From Peptostreptococcaceae bacterium pGA-8 (lineage in GTDB: Bacteria; Bacillota; Clostridia; Peptostreptococcales; Anaerovoracaceae): a stretch of 64,000 nucleotides of DNA. Below the pieces are notes generated by a model that did no database searches, was not told the DNA's origin, and saw only the letters and a list, made by a program, of their open reading frames with translations. Of the stretch, positions 1 through 9,250 are shown in pieces. The first letter of the stretch is position 1; every line of letters begins with the position of its first letter. The stretch spans positions 42,513 through 106,512 of the forward strand of contig FONK01000008.1 in assembly GCA_900112915.1 (NCBI GenBank), given 5' to 3'. A program made the position numbers and the translations under genes.

Positions 1-2
1 TT

Positions 3-3000
3 CTTGGACTTCCGGGTCAGACTATTCTTGAGGTTGCAAGAGAAAATGATATCTTTATTCCTACCCTATGTTTTGATGAGCGAACTGAAATATATGGTTC
101 TTGCGGAATCTGTGTCGTAGAGGTTGAGGGAAACCCTAAACTTTGCAAGGCTTGTGCAACTGAAGTTTCCCCGGGCATGATCGTAATGACTGATACTGAA
201 AGAGTTATAGAATCAAGAAAAACAAATCTGGAGCTGCTTCTTTCAAATCATAGAGGAGATTGCCAGGCACCATGCTCACTGGCATGTCCGGCAGGAACTG
301 ATTGTCAGGGATATGTCGGATTAGTTGCCAACGGTGAGTTTGAAAAGGCAAATGAGTTGATCAAGGACAAGATTCCTCTACCGGCATGTATCGGAAGGGT
401 ATGTCCACATCCATGTGAGGATAATTGCAGGAGAGGCTTAGTTGAAGAGCCTATTAGCATTATGGCCATTAAGCGTTTTGCAGCAGAGCAGAACTTAATG
501 GCTGAGGAACAATATTTACCGGAAATTGCACACCTAACCGGGAAATCGGTTGCAATTATCGGTGGTGGTCCGCTAGGATTATCAGCTGCATACTTCTTAA
601 GACAGAAGGGGCATGATGTTACTATTTTTGAAGCGATGCCTAAGCTTGGCGGTATGCTGAGATACGGAATTCCGGAGTACAGGTTACCTAAAGAAGTTTT
701 AGATATGGAAATTGCTCTGATTGAAAAAATGGGTGTTGAAATGATTCCTAATACAAAGATTGGTGAGGACATTTCTTTTGAGACCATAAGAAAAGACTTT
801 GATGCTGTACTTCTTGGGATTGGAGCATGGGTATCAACAGGAGTCGGATGTAAAGGCGAAGATGCTGACGGCGTTTGGGGAGGAATTGATTTTCTAAGGC
901 GTGTTGTTAGAAATCAGCCTATCAAGCTGGGCAAAAAAGTCGCAATCGTAGGTGGCGGCAATACTGCAATGGATGCATGCAGAACTGCAGTGAGACTCGG
1001 AGCCGATGAGGTATACAATATTTACAGGAGAACGAAGGATGAGATGCCTGCTGATATGCTTGAAATCGAAGAAGCTGAAGAAGAAGGTGTAATCTTTAAG
1101 AACCTAACAAATCCTATTGAAATAATAAAGGATAAGAAGGGTCATGTTAAGAAGATGGTCCTACAGATTATGGAATTAGGAGAACCGGATGCGTCCGGTA
1201 GAAGAAAGCCGATACCGGTGGAAGGTAAGACAGAAACCATAGATGTAGACAACGTAATTTTGGCCATTGGACAGGCTGTTGATGCCGATGCTTTCGACGT
1301 TGAAAAAACAAAGCGAAATGCTGTTGCCTACACTCCGGATAAGTTTACAACAAGTGTTGAAGGTGTATTTGCCGGCGGTGACTGTGGTAATGATAAGATT
1401 TCCATTGCCATTGAAGCAATCGCAGATGCAAGAAAGGTTGCCGGCGTCATAGATGGCTATTTAGACGGGGAAGAGCTTGAATACAAGAAGCCATATTTCG
1501 TTGAGCGTGATGATATAACTGAAGCTACTTTCGAAGATAGAGAAAGAATGTTCAGAGAAAAGGCTGCTCAGCTGTCACCGGAAGAAAGAAAGGATAACTT
1601 CACGGAAGTTGTATATGATGGACTTCTTGAGGAACAGGCTGTTAGAGAAGCAAATAGATGTCTACAGTGTGGATGCCACGACTACTTTGAATGTAAGCTG
1701 ATTGATTATGCTCATCAGTACGATGTGAACCCTGATAGAATTGCAGGAGAGAAGAGCATTGTCGAGTTTGTTGACGAGCACCCATTCATTGAGAGAGATC
1801 CGAATAAGTGTATTCTTTGCGGACTATGTGTTAGAGTTTGCGATGAGGTAATGGGAATTGGTGCTTTAGGTCTTGTAAATAGAGGCTTTGACACTGTTGT
1901 TAAACCAATGCTTGAAGGACCTTTATGTGAATCCGGCTGTGATTCTTGTGGTCAGTGCGTAAGCGTTTGCCCAACAGGTGCAATTCAGGAAAAGCTTTCA
2001 ATTAGAAAAGAGACCCCACTTCAAAATGATTATGTAGAAACTACATGCTCATTCTGCTCAGTGGGTTGTACTTTAGATTTAGAATACCATGGTGACATGC
2101 TAATAAAAGCAAATCCGACTAAGACCGGCGTAGTAAACCGGGGACTTTGCTGTGCTAAGGGCAAATGGGGCTTCGATGGTGCGCTCCTTGAAGAAAAAAT
2201 CGTCGATCCACTTATTAAGGATGGTAAAGATTTCAGAATGAGTGATTACCATGAAGCAATTATGCTTGTAGCGAAGAAGATGGAGAGCATCAAGGCAAGA
2301 TATGGAGAAGGCTCTGTTGCAGTTGCAATATCAGACAGATATACCAATGAAGAAGCCTATGCTATGAAGAAAATGGCTCAGGTTATGGGAGCGAAAGTTT
2401 TCTCATTTAACAATAGGCACAATGGACTTGCCGATGTAATTGGTCACGATGCATCCCCTAATACAATTGATGAACTGCTTTCAACAGATGTAATTTTAAC
2501 ATTTGGATTTATTAAGTCTAAGAATCCTGTTATTTGGAACAAGATGAAGCAGGCTGCCAAGGCAGGAGCACAGGTTATCGTTATAAATACAGAAGAGGCA
2601 AGCTCAAGTTTTGAATTTGCATCTAAGGTTATCAATGTTGAAAACGATGTAAACTGCTTAAAGGCTGTAGCAAAGGCTTTAATCGATTCAGGTAAATCAT
2701 CTGAAATTGAAGGCTTCGATGCATTTAAAAAATCACTTAAAAATGTAAGAGTAAGTGAAGAAATTGCTGAAATTGCAGCAATATATGCCGGTGCAAAAAA
2801 AGCAATGATAGTATATCAGCAGAACACCTTATCTGTTGAAGCCGGAGCCCTAATTGGAGATATTGCTCTCCTATCAGGACATATCGGAACACCGAGAGAC
2901 GGTGTGCTTATGGTTAAGGCAAAGAATAATTCGCAGGGTATTGTAGATCTGGGAATTAGAGCAGGGGCAGAAGCTCTTAAAGGCGTTAAAGGATTAATCA

Positions 3001-3464
3001 TATTTGGCGAAGATCCATCAATCAGACTTCCTAAGATGGAATTCTTAGCAGTATCGGATACACATATGACTAAGACCGGAAAGAAAGCCGATGTGTTCTT
3101 ACCGGGAACAGGCTTTGCCAGTGCGGATGGTACATTCACAAATACAGAGAGAAGATTACTTCCTGTTGAAGAAGCTATTTGCGAAGAAGTTGATTTGAAT
3201 AACTGGGAATTGGCTGCAGAAATTGCTCATGTATATGAAGTTGATTTCAGATTTGAAGATAGCTATGATATTTCAGAGGAGATGGATGATGAAATTGCAC
3301 TTTACAAGTATGCAGAGCTTAACGAAGTATTCGGTGGAGTCTTATATCCAGCAGACCCTAAGTTTGTGACGATTGATGAGGCTAAACTGGTTGATGTTCT
3401 TGATACTGCAGATGCTTTGATGAAATCAATTATGGAAAGACTTCCGGCAGTAAAGTCGGTATAG
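3..3464 (+). CDS. NuoG/GltD/FDH-like multidomain flavin iron-sulfur oxidoreductase subunit, 5' truncated by window edge
   Basis: The frame is open from base 3, so the start lies upstream and the Met at 177 is internal. Domains in order: a plant-type [2Fe-2S] ferredoxin domain with four Cys (about 80-155), a NuoG-type Cys-rich segment (RGDCQAPC), a GltD-like FAD/NAD(P)H domain with GGGPLG and GGGNTA motifs (residues about 128 and 257 counted from Met177), two clusters of [4Fe-4S] cysteines (about 543-600) and a molybdopterin-oxidoreductase Fe4S4 motif, CSFCSVGC (about 623). The C-terminal part is only about 470 residues, without a clear molybdopterin dinucleotide-binding domain. No Cys or Sec is seen where formate dehydrogenases carry the metal ligand (about 744-763). 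Probably an electron-transfer subunit of a multimeric NAD(P)H/ferredoxin enzyme; partner NuoE/NuoF-like genes may lie upstream. Family placement is firm; the reaction is not known. Confidence 0.85.
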   Translation, partial: LGLPGQTILEVARENDIFIPTLCFDERTEIYGSCGICVVEVEGNPKLCKACATEVSPGMIVMTDTERVIESRKTNLELLLSNHRGDCQAPCSLACPAGTDCQGYVGLVANGEFEKANELIKDKIPLPACIGRVCPHPCEDNCRRGLVEEPISIMAIKRFAAEQNLMAEEQYLPEIAHLTGKSVAIIGGGPLGLSAAYFLRQKGHDVTIFEAMPKLGGMLRYGIPEYRLPKEVLDMEIALIEKMGVEMIPNTKIGEDISFETIRKDFDAVLLGIGAWVSTGVGCKGEDADGVWGGIDFLRRVVRNQPIKLGKKVAIVGGGNTAMDACRTAVRLGADEVYNIYRRTKDEMPADMLEIEEAEEEGVIFKNLTNPIEIIKDKKGHVKKMVLQIMELGEPDASGRRKPIPVEGKTETIDVDNVILAIGQAVDADAFDVEKTKRNAVAYTPDKFTTSVEGVFAGGDCGNDKISIAIEAIADARKVAGVIDGYLDGEELEYKKPYFVERDDITEATFEDRERMFREKAAQLSPEERKDNFTEVVYDGLLEEQAVREANRCLQCGCHDYFECKLIDYAHQYDVNPDRIAGEKSIVEFVDEHPFIERDPNKCILCGLCVRVCDEVMGIGALGLVNRGFDTVVKPMLEGPLCESGCDSCGQCVSVCPTGAIQEKLSIRKETPLQNDYVETTCSFCSVGCTLDLEYHGDMLIKANPTKTGVVNRGLCCAKGKWGFDGALLEEKIVDPLIKDGKDFRMSDYHEAIMLVAKKMESIKARYGEGSVAVAISDRYTNEEAYAMKKMAQVMGAKVFSFNNRHNGLADVIGHDASPNTIDELLSTDVILTFGFIKSKNPVIWNKMKQAAKAGAQVIVINTEEASSSFEFASKVINVENDVNCLKAVAKALIDSGKSSEIEGFDAFKKSLKNVRVSEEIAEIAAIYAGAKKAMIVYQQNTLSVEAGALIGDIALLSGHIGTPRDGVLMVKAKNNSQGIVDLGIRAGAEALKGVKGLIIFGEDPSIRLPKMEFLAVSDTHMTKTGKKADVFLPGTGFASADGTFTNTERRLLPVEEAICEEVDLNNWELAAEIAHVYEVDFRFEDSYDISEEMDDEIALYKYAELNEVFGGVLYPADPKFVTIDEAKLVDVLDTADALMKSIMERLPAVKSV

Positions 3465-3519
3465 CGGTTGTTTCCCAATTTGAGTTCCATAGATTCAACG
3501 GGAAAAAGCGGATAATTTT

Positions 3520-3565
3520 AAACGGCAGATTTTTCTAATATTTCAGAAGGTCTGCCGTTTTTTAA
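3520..3565 (+). terminator. Rho-independent terminator
   Basis: A 10-bp perfect stem (AAACGGCAGA at 3520-3529, TCTGCCGTTT at 3551-3560) is followed by a T-run. It closes the transcript of the oxidoreductase gene 55 bases after its stop. The tail runs almost into the ribosome binding site of the next gene. Confidence 0.85.
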
Positions 3566-3575
3566 AAGGTGAGAC

Positions 3576-4259
3576 ATGAATATAGAAGAAAAATTGCTTC
3601 GGCTGCAAGACCTTAAATATAGAGACTTTAATAGTAAACTGGTTCCTAATATAGATAAGGACTTAATAATTGGAGTTAGGGTGCCTGAGCTTAGAAAGCT
3701 GGCGAGAGAGCTGATTAAAACCGATAGTTTTGAAGGCTTCTTGGATGATTTGCCACATAAATATTACGATGAAAATGTGCTTCATAGCTTGATAATTTCC
3801 TTGATAAAGGATTATAATGAATGTGTAAGGCGTATTGATGACTTTTTACCATATGTGGATAACTGGGCCGTATGTGACATTTTGTCACCGGTAATTTTCA
3901 GAAAATGCAGGACTGAGCTTTTAACCAAGGTTTTAGAATGGTCAGAAAGTAAATATTGCTACACATGCAGATTTGGAGTAGGCATGTTGATGAGTCATTA
4001 CTTAGATGATGACTTCAAAGCTTGTTATTTGGATATACCGGCAAAAATTCAGTCAGATGAGTACTATGTGAATATGATGATCGCCTGGTTTTTTGCAACG
4101 GCGCTGGCAAAACAGTGGGATGCAACAATTCCATATATAGAAAATAGAATAATGAGTCCGTGGGTGCAGAATAAAATAATACAAAAATCACGAGAAAGCT
4201 ATAGAGTAACTGAAAAACAAAAAGAATATCTAAAGTCGTTAAAAGTTAAGGTTAAGTAA
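3576..4259 (+). CDS. AlkD-like DNA alkylation repair protein (HEAT-repeat DNA glycosylase)
   Basis: A 227-residue all-helical protein matching the AlkD/AlkC HEAT-like DNA glycosylase family. Recognisable stretches are GVRVPELRKLARE near residue 33, YYDENVLHSLII, and YVDNWAVCDILSP near residue 90, the region that carries the conserved Asp/Trp of AlkD. Members remove bulky or positively charged N-alkylated bases and start base excision repair in the cytoplasm. The ATG follows an AAAGGTGAG ribosome binding site embedded in the tail of the preceding terminator. The next gene follows 37 bases later and may be co-transcribed. Family call is confident; substrate range is inferred. Confidence 0.85.
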   Translation: MNIEEKLLRLQDLKYRDFNSKLVPNIDKDLIIGVRVPELRKLARELIKTDSFEGFLDDLPHKYYDENVLHSLIISLIKDYNECVRRIDDFLPYVDNWAVCDILSPVIFRKCRTELLTKVLEWSESKYCYTCRFGVGMLMSHYLDDDFKACYLDIPAKIQSDEYYVNMMIAWFFATALAKQWDATIPYIENRIMSPWVQNKIIQKSRESYRVTEKQKEYLKSLKVKVK

Positions 4260-4296
4260 AGGTTTTGCATTCAAAGGAAGAGAAAAGAGGTGTGTA

Positions 4297-4857
4297 ATGA
4301 AGGGTTTTGATTATGGCACGGTAAATGAAGGTGAAAAATTTATAGTTCATCGCTATAACGAAGAGTACGCTGTTAAAAGCAAAGCTGTAGCTTCAAGAGA
4401 AATGATTAAATCCGCTATTTGTATTACGCTTTGTATAATTTCAGCAATTCTGTTTTTATATTTCAATGCCAACCAGTACAGTTTTATTGTGTTGATTTTG
4501 GCTTTACTTGCCCATATAATTCAGAGTTTAAGGTTAAGTACAGTTTATATCAATGCTGCCGTGAGTTGCTTAATTGAGCATGGAGAAGAGCTGTTTTATC
4601 TGACCATGAAAAAGGGCCATTCATTACCGAAAAATGATGAATCCCTTCGTAAATTATTTTTGGAACATAGAAGAAAAGCAGCTAATGGCACTGAAGATGA
4701 AAATAGTGAGCTTAAGATATTCAAAGTTATAACTAAGAACTCAGGTGCATATAGAAAAAAATTTACAGTAGTGGGAGCAATAAGTGAAGTCGGCAAGGAA
4801 AGGGACATTATAATTCCACAATCATTCCCCGGCTTCTATGAAAAGGAGACAGCCTAA
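4297..4857 (+). CDS. Unrecognised membrane protein, two transmembrane segments
   Basis: 186 residues, not assigned to a family. A soluble N-terminus of about 45 residues precedes two closely spaced hydrophobic helices (about residues 46-62 and 67-80), then a charged cytoplasmic-type tail of about 100 residues. There is no signal peptide. AGAGGTG sits 7 bases upstream of the ATG. It lies between an AlkD-like gene and aroC, with tandem stop codons just before aroC, so it is probably co-transcribed with aroC-aroK. No function can be proposed. Confidence 0.7.
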   Translation: MKGFDYGTVNEGEKFIVHRYNEEYAVKSKAVASREMIKSAICITLCIISAILFLYFNANQYSFIVLILALLAHIIQSLRLSTVYINAAVSCLIEHGEELFYLTMKKGHSLPKNDESLRKLFLEHRRKAANGTEDENSELKIFKVITKNSGAYRKKFTVVGAISEVGKERDIIIPQSFPGFYEKETA

Positions 4858-4860
4858 TAA

Positions 4861-5901
4861 ATGTCATATATAATTGGAAATACAGTTAAACTTTCAATAT
4901 TTGGCGAATCTCATGGAAAGGCTGTGGGAGTCACAATTGACGGGATCCCTTCAGGCAAGGAAGTTAATCTGACTGCTTTGCAAGGTTTTTTGAATCGCCG
5001 TGCTCCGGGCAGCTCATCAATTACCACAGGGCGAAAGGAAAAAGATGTGCCGGAGCTCTTATCAGGAATAAAACTAGTTGAGGCTGCCGATGAAGGAGTA
5101 GATATTAGGGCTGTAACCACAGGCGCACCTATAGCTGCATTGATATATAACGAGAATCAAGAGAAAGCAGATTACCGGGATATAAAATATAAACCTAGAC
5201 CCGGTCACGCTGATTATACTGCTTATGTAAAATATAAAGGCTTTAACGATGAAGCAGGCGGAGGACATTTTTCCGGACGACTGACGGCTCCACTTTGTAT
5301 AGCCGGTGGAATTTGTAAGCAGCTGCTGGAGGAAAGGGGTGTGACCATAGAAGGAAGGATTTGTTCAGTACAAAATTCTGATAAAAACCCTGAAAATATC
5401 AAGAAGGTTATTGAAACAGCCAAGGATAAAGGTGATTCAGTAGGGGGGATTATTGAAGTTATTATAAATGGAGTTCCGCCGGGACTTGGAGAGCCTATGT
5501 TTGGAGGAATTGAAAGCAGAATTTCGCAGGCAGCTTTTGGAATCCCCGCAGTTAAGGGAATCGAGTTTGGACTGGGCTTTCAGGCTGCAAGGCTTTTAGG
5601 CTCAGAAAACAATGACAGCTTTAATGTAGAGAATGGAAGAGTTATTACTGAAAGCAACAACTGTGGCGGCATACTGGGAGGTATTTCAACGGGTATGCCA
5701 ATTGTATTCAGAGCTGCCCTTAAACCAACTCCGTCCATTGGTATATCTCAGAAAACAGTGGATCTAACAACTATGCAGCCTTGTGTGATAAAAATAGATG
5801 GAAGACATGATCCGTCAATTGTACCAAGAGCCGTAGCACCGTTGGAAGCGGCCGCAGCTATAGTAATCTATGATATGATGCTCAGTGAGGCCATGCTATG
5901 A
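4861..5901 (+). CDS. aroC: Chorismate synthase
   Basis: 346 residues. Converts 5-enolpyruvylshikimate-3-phosphate to chorismate, the last step of the shikimate pathway, using reduced FMN. The N-terminal signature GESHGKAVGV (about residue 15), the RPGHADY motif (about 117), the GGGHFSGR motif and the C-terminal GRHDPSIVPRAVAPLEA region are all present. Length is within the family range (about 350-390). It starts directly after the tandem stops of the upstream gene, and its stop overlaps the aroK start by four bases (ATGA), so the two are translationally coupled. Confidence 0.97.
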   Translation: MSYIIGNTVKLSIFGESHGKAVGVTIDGIPSGKEVNLTALQGFLNRRAPGSSSITTGRKEKDVPELLSGIKLVEAADEGVDIRAVTTGAPIAALIYNENQEKADYRDIKYKPRPGHADYTAYVKYKGFNDEAGGGHFSGRLTAPLCIAGGICKQLLEERGVTIEGRICSVQNSDKNPENIKKVIETAKDKGDSVGGIIEVIINGVPPGLGEPMFGGIESRISQAAFGIPAVKGIEFGLGFQAARLLGSENNDSFNVENGRVITESNNCGGILGGISTGMPIVFRAALKPTPSIGISQKTVDLTTMQPCVIKIDGRHDPSIVPRAVAPLEAAAAIVIYDMMLSEAML

Positions 5902-6401
5902 AGATATGGCTTATAGGCATGCCGGGAGCCGGTAAGACAACTGTAGGCAAACACTTAAGCCAAATAATGTCAGCAGATTTTTTTGATCTTGATGCGGAAT
6001 TTGAAGTTTTATTTGGAATTAGTCCTGAAAAATGTATAATCAATGAAGGTGAAGACAGATTTAGGGAGTTGGAAACTGAGGCCCTGAAGCACGTGGCAAG
6101 AAAAATTATCCCTGAGAACACGACTGTTTTGTCCACCGGTGGAGGCATAGTCACCAGAGAAAAAAATAAAGCTTTTATGAATGAAGATTCTATGATAATA
6201 TACATAAAGCGTCCTCTAAAGGAGTTGACAACCGATAATAGACCTTTTTCCGGGATAAATAATTTGGAAGCCATTTATAATGAGCGCTACAAAGCCTATG
6301 AAGGATGGTCTGATATTCAGGTGGAAAACATAGGCAATCCTGAAGCTGTGGCTGCCGAGATTTGTACATTAATTGAGCAAAGGCTTAAAAGAAACAGCTG
6401 A
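5898..6401 (+). CDS. aroK: Shikimate kinase
   Basis: 167 residues. Phosphorylates shikimate at the 3-OH with ATP. Walker A GMPGAGKTT is at about residues 7-15, FFDLDAE (shikimate-binding Asp) at about 31, and the STGGGIV substrate-binding loop at about 83. Length is typical. The ATG overlaps the aroC stop. Placing two late shikimate steps in one unit is common in Firmicutes. Confidence 0.95.
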   Translation: MKIWLIGMPGAGKTTVGKHLSQIMSADFFDLDAEFEVLFGISPEKCIINEGEDRFRELETEALKHVARKIIPENTTVLSTGGGIVTREKNKAFMNEDSMIIYIKRPLKELTTDNRPFSGINNLEAIYNERYKAYEGWSDIQVENIGNPEAVAAEICTLIEQRLKRNS

Positions 6402-6434
6402 AATACAAACTAATTTAATCGGAGATGTAGTAGT

Positions 6435-7136
6435 ATGAATAGAGATAAGAAAAGAGTTAAGAATAATGCCATCAGAAAGCTGATAGCCATCATATTCTGC
6501 CTAGCTGTAATGGGGCTGATGTACTGGCTTGGAAACATAGGCATCAGTCTACTGTATAGAGCTGTGATATTCATAGGGATAGCTATCATTACTATCGTTG
6601 GACTGAATGTTATAGGAAATAGCAGAAAGCTTAGGATAGTAGATGGAAGAAAGGCTATAAGTCCCATCCTATACGAAGAAGGCAATGGAGAAAAGTTTAT
6701 TGAAGAGACGAAAAGGCTATCTGAATTTGCTGAAGATCCCAGCTTATTCGGTGCTTTGCAGGTGGACTTGGGGATTGCTCATATGTTTATTGGTGAATAC
6801 GGTAGGGCAGCGGAGTATTTTGGAAGAATAAGCTCTGAAGGTATGGATCCGATAAATAACAATGTTTTCATGACTAACAAGCTAATAAATCAATTTTTAT
6901 CAGGAGATGGGGTTACTGCAGTGAAGGTAATGGATAACAATAGAGAGGCCTTCGAGCAGCTTCATGACCCTGAATTTGATTATATTAAGGCTCCTATTCT
7001 TTTGTTAGATGCCCTTAGACAGAAATACCTAGGCAATAGGGAAGAGGCTGAAAAAATTATTACAGCTTTTAAAGAGAAATTCACTGATAAGTATAATCAA
7101 GTTCTTATAGAAAAAGTAGAGGACTATGGCAGGTAG
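6435..7136 (+). CDS. Unrecognised membrane-anchored protein with TPR-like C-terminal region
   Basis: 233 residues. A basic N-terminus (RDKKRVKNN) is followed by two hydrophobic helices (about residues 17-36 and 40-57). A helical soluble domain then reads like tetratricopeptide repeats: LGIAHMFIGEYGRAAEYF at about 110, then KYLGNREEAEKI near 198. Positive-inside considerations place the repeats in the cytoplasm. The ATG follows GGAGATG. It ends two bases from the recN stop on the other strand, and both ends lie inside one hairpin. Function unknown; a scaffold role is only suggested by the repeats. Confidence 0.7.
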   Translation: MNRDKKRVKNNAIRKLIAIIFCLAVMGLMYWLGNIGISLLYRAVIFIGIAIITIVGLNVIGNSRKLRIVDGRKAISPILYEEGNGEKFIEETKRLSEFAEDPSLFGALQVDLGIAHMFIGEYGRAAEYFGRISSEGMDPINNNVFMTNKLINQFLSGDGVTAVKVMDNNREAFEQLHDPEFDYIKAPILLLDALRQKYLGNREEAEKIITAFKEKFTDKYNQVLIEKVEDYGR

Positions 7137-7147
7137 CCTTAGTCCTC
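7119..7147. terminator. Bidirectional terminator hairpin between convergent genes
   Basis: GAGGACTA (7119-7126) pairs with TAGTCCTC (7140-7147), and inside it GGC (7128-7130) pairs with GCC (7136-7138) around a 5-base loop. The stem covers the stop codons of both the TPR-like gene (+) and recN (-). On the minus strand it is followed by a T-run (A5 at 7111-7115 on the plus strand); on the plus strand by AAATCTTTT. It can therefore end transcription from either side. Confidence 0.65.
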
Positions 7148-8752
7148 AATTAAATCTTTTGCGTTATCAATAGTAGCCTCGGTGATTTTGGTTCCGGCAA
7201 GGAGTCTTGCAATTTCTGAGACCTTTGCTTCGTAGTCAAGCTCTTCTACAAAGGTATAGGTAGAGGTATCATCGGACTCTTTGTAGATCCTGAAATTGTA
7301 ATCACCCTTTGCTGCAATTTGCGGGAGGTGGGTAATAGATATTACTTGCTTTTCTCGTCCCAAACTTTTTAGTTTATTTCCTACAACACTGGCGGTAATA
7401 CCACTTATTCCCGTGTCAATTTCATCAAAAATAAGTGTAGGTATTTGCTCGAAAGAAGAGGTTATGGACTTAATTGCAAGCATTATTCTGGAAACCTCAC
7501 CACCGGATGCAGTCTTTACAAGAGGTTTAAGCGGCTCACCTTTGTTGGTTGTTATATAAATCTCCACAATGTCTTTGCCATTTGTAAGCGGACGCTCAGC
7601 TTCTTCAAATCGAATTTCTATAGTGCCATCTGCAAAATTAAGAGAGGCGAGCTCAGCGGATATTGCTTCGGAAAGCTTTGCAGCGGCTGCCTTTCTAAGC
7701 TTGGTAAGCTCTTTTCCCGACATATCTAAGATAGCAGAGGCTTCATCCAGCTTTTCTTTAGCTTCATTTTTTCTACTATCAAAATTTTCTATATTATCAA
7801 GGCTTACGGAAATCTCTTCACAGTAGGAGAGTATTTCTTCAACGCTATGACCGTACTTTTTCTTTAAAGCATCAATTAGACTCAGTCTTTCAATGGTCTC
7901 ATCAAGCTCATTAGGTGAAAATGAAAGGCTGTCCTTGACTTTCAGTATATCACTTGTTAAATCGTCAAGATCATAAGAAATACTTTGCAATCTTTCAGCA
8001 AAGCCGGCAATTTCACTAGAGTATTCGTCAATAGCTCTAAGATTAGCAAGTCCTCGACCAATGAGATTTTCAGCAGAAAACTCAGCTTCACTTAGAACTT
8101 CACAGGCTTCCAAAATTCCGGCGGAGATTTTCTCGCTGTTTTGAAGAATAGAAAGTCTTTCCTCCAGTTCATCATCCTCACCAACTCTTAGGCCGGCTTT
8201 TTCAATCTCATCAATACTGAATCTATAGAAGTCTTCCTTTTTCCTGCCATCTGCTTCAGCCGCTAAAAGCTTATCATAGGCAGCCTTGCTATGGACAAAG
8301 GAGTCGTAGGCATGTCTGTATCTATCAAGAGCAGGATAGATTTCAGCCATGGCAAATCTGTCCACCAGGTCTATATGAGTTTCCGGATTTAAAAGGGCCT
8401 GATTGTCAAATTGACCGTGGATATGGGCAAGATTTCTGCAAAACACAGATAAGGCAGCTAGAGTTACTGTTTCTCCATTTAGCTTACATGTATTTTTTCC
8501 ATTAAAAGTAATCTCACGAGAGATTGAGTATTCCTCTCCCTTGAGATTACCTGAAATTTCCACTATGGCCTTATCTGCTCCATGTCTGACATAAGCGGAA
8601 TCAGCCCTTGCACCGAGAGCAAGGCTTATGGCGGTTGCAACGACACTTTTGCCGGCGCCGGTTTCTCCTGTAATTATGTTAAGGCCTTCATGAAGCTGAA
8701 ATTTAGTATCCTTGATTATTGCAAAATTGCTGATTGCAATGGTTTTAATCAT
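7139..8752 (-). CDS. recN: DNA repair protein RecN (SMC-like ATPase)
   Basis: 537 residues, close to the usual 550-570. RecN acts at double-strand breaks in recombinational repair. The N-terminal Walker A GETGAGKSV is near residue 32, followed by HIHGQFDNQ (about 113). A coiled-coil middle (about 150-370) and the C-terminal ABC half follow: TASGGEVSRIMLA signature, LIFDEIDTGISG Walker B, and VISITHLPQIA. The ATG overlaps the argR stop by four bases (ATGA). The argR-recN pair is a conserved arrangement in Clostridia and Bacilli. Transcription presumably starts from the argR promoter. Confidence 0.96.
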   Translation of the reverse strand: MIKTIAISNFAIIKDTKFQLHEGLNIITGETGAGKSVVATAISLALGARADSAYVRHGADKAIVEISGNLKGEEYSISREITFNGKNTCKLNGETVTLAALSVFCRNLAHIHGQFDNQALLNPETHIDLVDRFAMAEIYPALDRYRHAYDSFVHSKAAYDKLLAAEADGRKKEDFYRFSIDEIEKAGLRVGEDDELEERLSILQNSEKISAGILEACEVLSEAEFSAENLIGRGLANLRAIDEYSSEIAGFAERLQSISYDLDDLTSDILKVKDSLSFSPNELDETIERLSLIDALKKKYGHSVEEILSYCEEISVSLDNIENFDSRKNEAKEKLDEASAILDMSGKELTKLRKAAAAKLSEAISAELASLNFADGTIEIRFEEAERPLTNGKDIVEIYITTNKGEPLKPLVKTASGGEVSRIMLAIKSITSSFEQIPTLIFDEIDTGISGITASVVGNKLKSLGREKQVISITHLPQIAAKGDYNFRIYKESDDTSTYTFVEELDYEAKVSEIARLLAGTKITEATIDNAKDLIED

Positions 8753-9216
8753 TGATTCTTAGCTCTGGTAATTAACATATCGTTGAAAATTGCCAGAACT
8801 TCGTCAACATTTTTCTCATGATCAACGATAAGAAGTAGGGTATTATCTCCGGCAATGCTTCCAACTACATGTGGAAGGGTTAGACAGTCAATTGCTTCAC
8901 CGGCAGCTGCACCGCAGCCTGAAAGAGTTTTTATAATAACAAGATTCTGAGCAGATGCAAAGGACTTGATGGTTTCTCTAAAAATCTTGCTGAATCTATC
9001 TGAAATAGGTCCATCATGACTTGCACTTACTGCATACTTGTACTTCCCTGTAGAAGACAGCACCTTTATGAGCTGTAATTCCTTAATATCTCGAGAAATC
9101 GTCGCCTGAGTAACATCGAAGCCTTCATTCTTTAACATTGCAGCCAACTTCTCCTGCGTTTCGATTTCTTGATTTGAAATAAGTTCTAAAATTTTATTCT
9201 GTCTTGGGTAACGCAT
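8749..9216 (-). CDS. argR: Arginine repressor ArgR
   Basis: 155 residues with the chosen start. An upstream in-frame ATG at 9231 would overlap the ribosome binding site GGAGGAGA, whereas the ATG at 9216 lies at correct spacing from it. The N-terminal winged helix (RQNKILELI, then ATISRDIKEL near residue 46) binds DNA. The C-terminal domain has the arginine-binding/oligomerisation motifs GCGAAAGEAID and GSIAGDNTLLLI. It represses arginine biosynthesis when arginine is bound, and also activates catabolic genes in many Firmicutes. A palindrome resembling an ARG box sits between its promoter and start, suggesting autoregulation. Confidence 0.95.
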   Translation of the reverse strand: MRYPRQNKILELISNQEIETQEKLAAMLKNEGFDVTQATISRDIKELQLIKVLSSTGKYKYAVSASHDGPISDRFSKIFRETIKSFASAQNLVIIKTLSGCGAAAGEAIDCLTLPHVVGSIAGDNTLLLIVDHEKNVDEVLAIFNDMLITRAKNQ

Positions 9217-9250
9217 AACATTCTCCTCCATAGTTAATATCTTTTCATAA

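Noticed and set aside
177..3464. Met at 177 as the true start of the large oxidoreductase
   Set aside because: The frame is open to the window edge and encodes a clear [2Fe-2S] domain before it.
3..3464. Calling this gene formate dehydrogenase
   Set aside because: No catalytic Cys/Sec is visible and the C-terminal cofactor domain is short.
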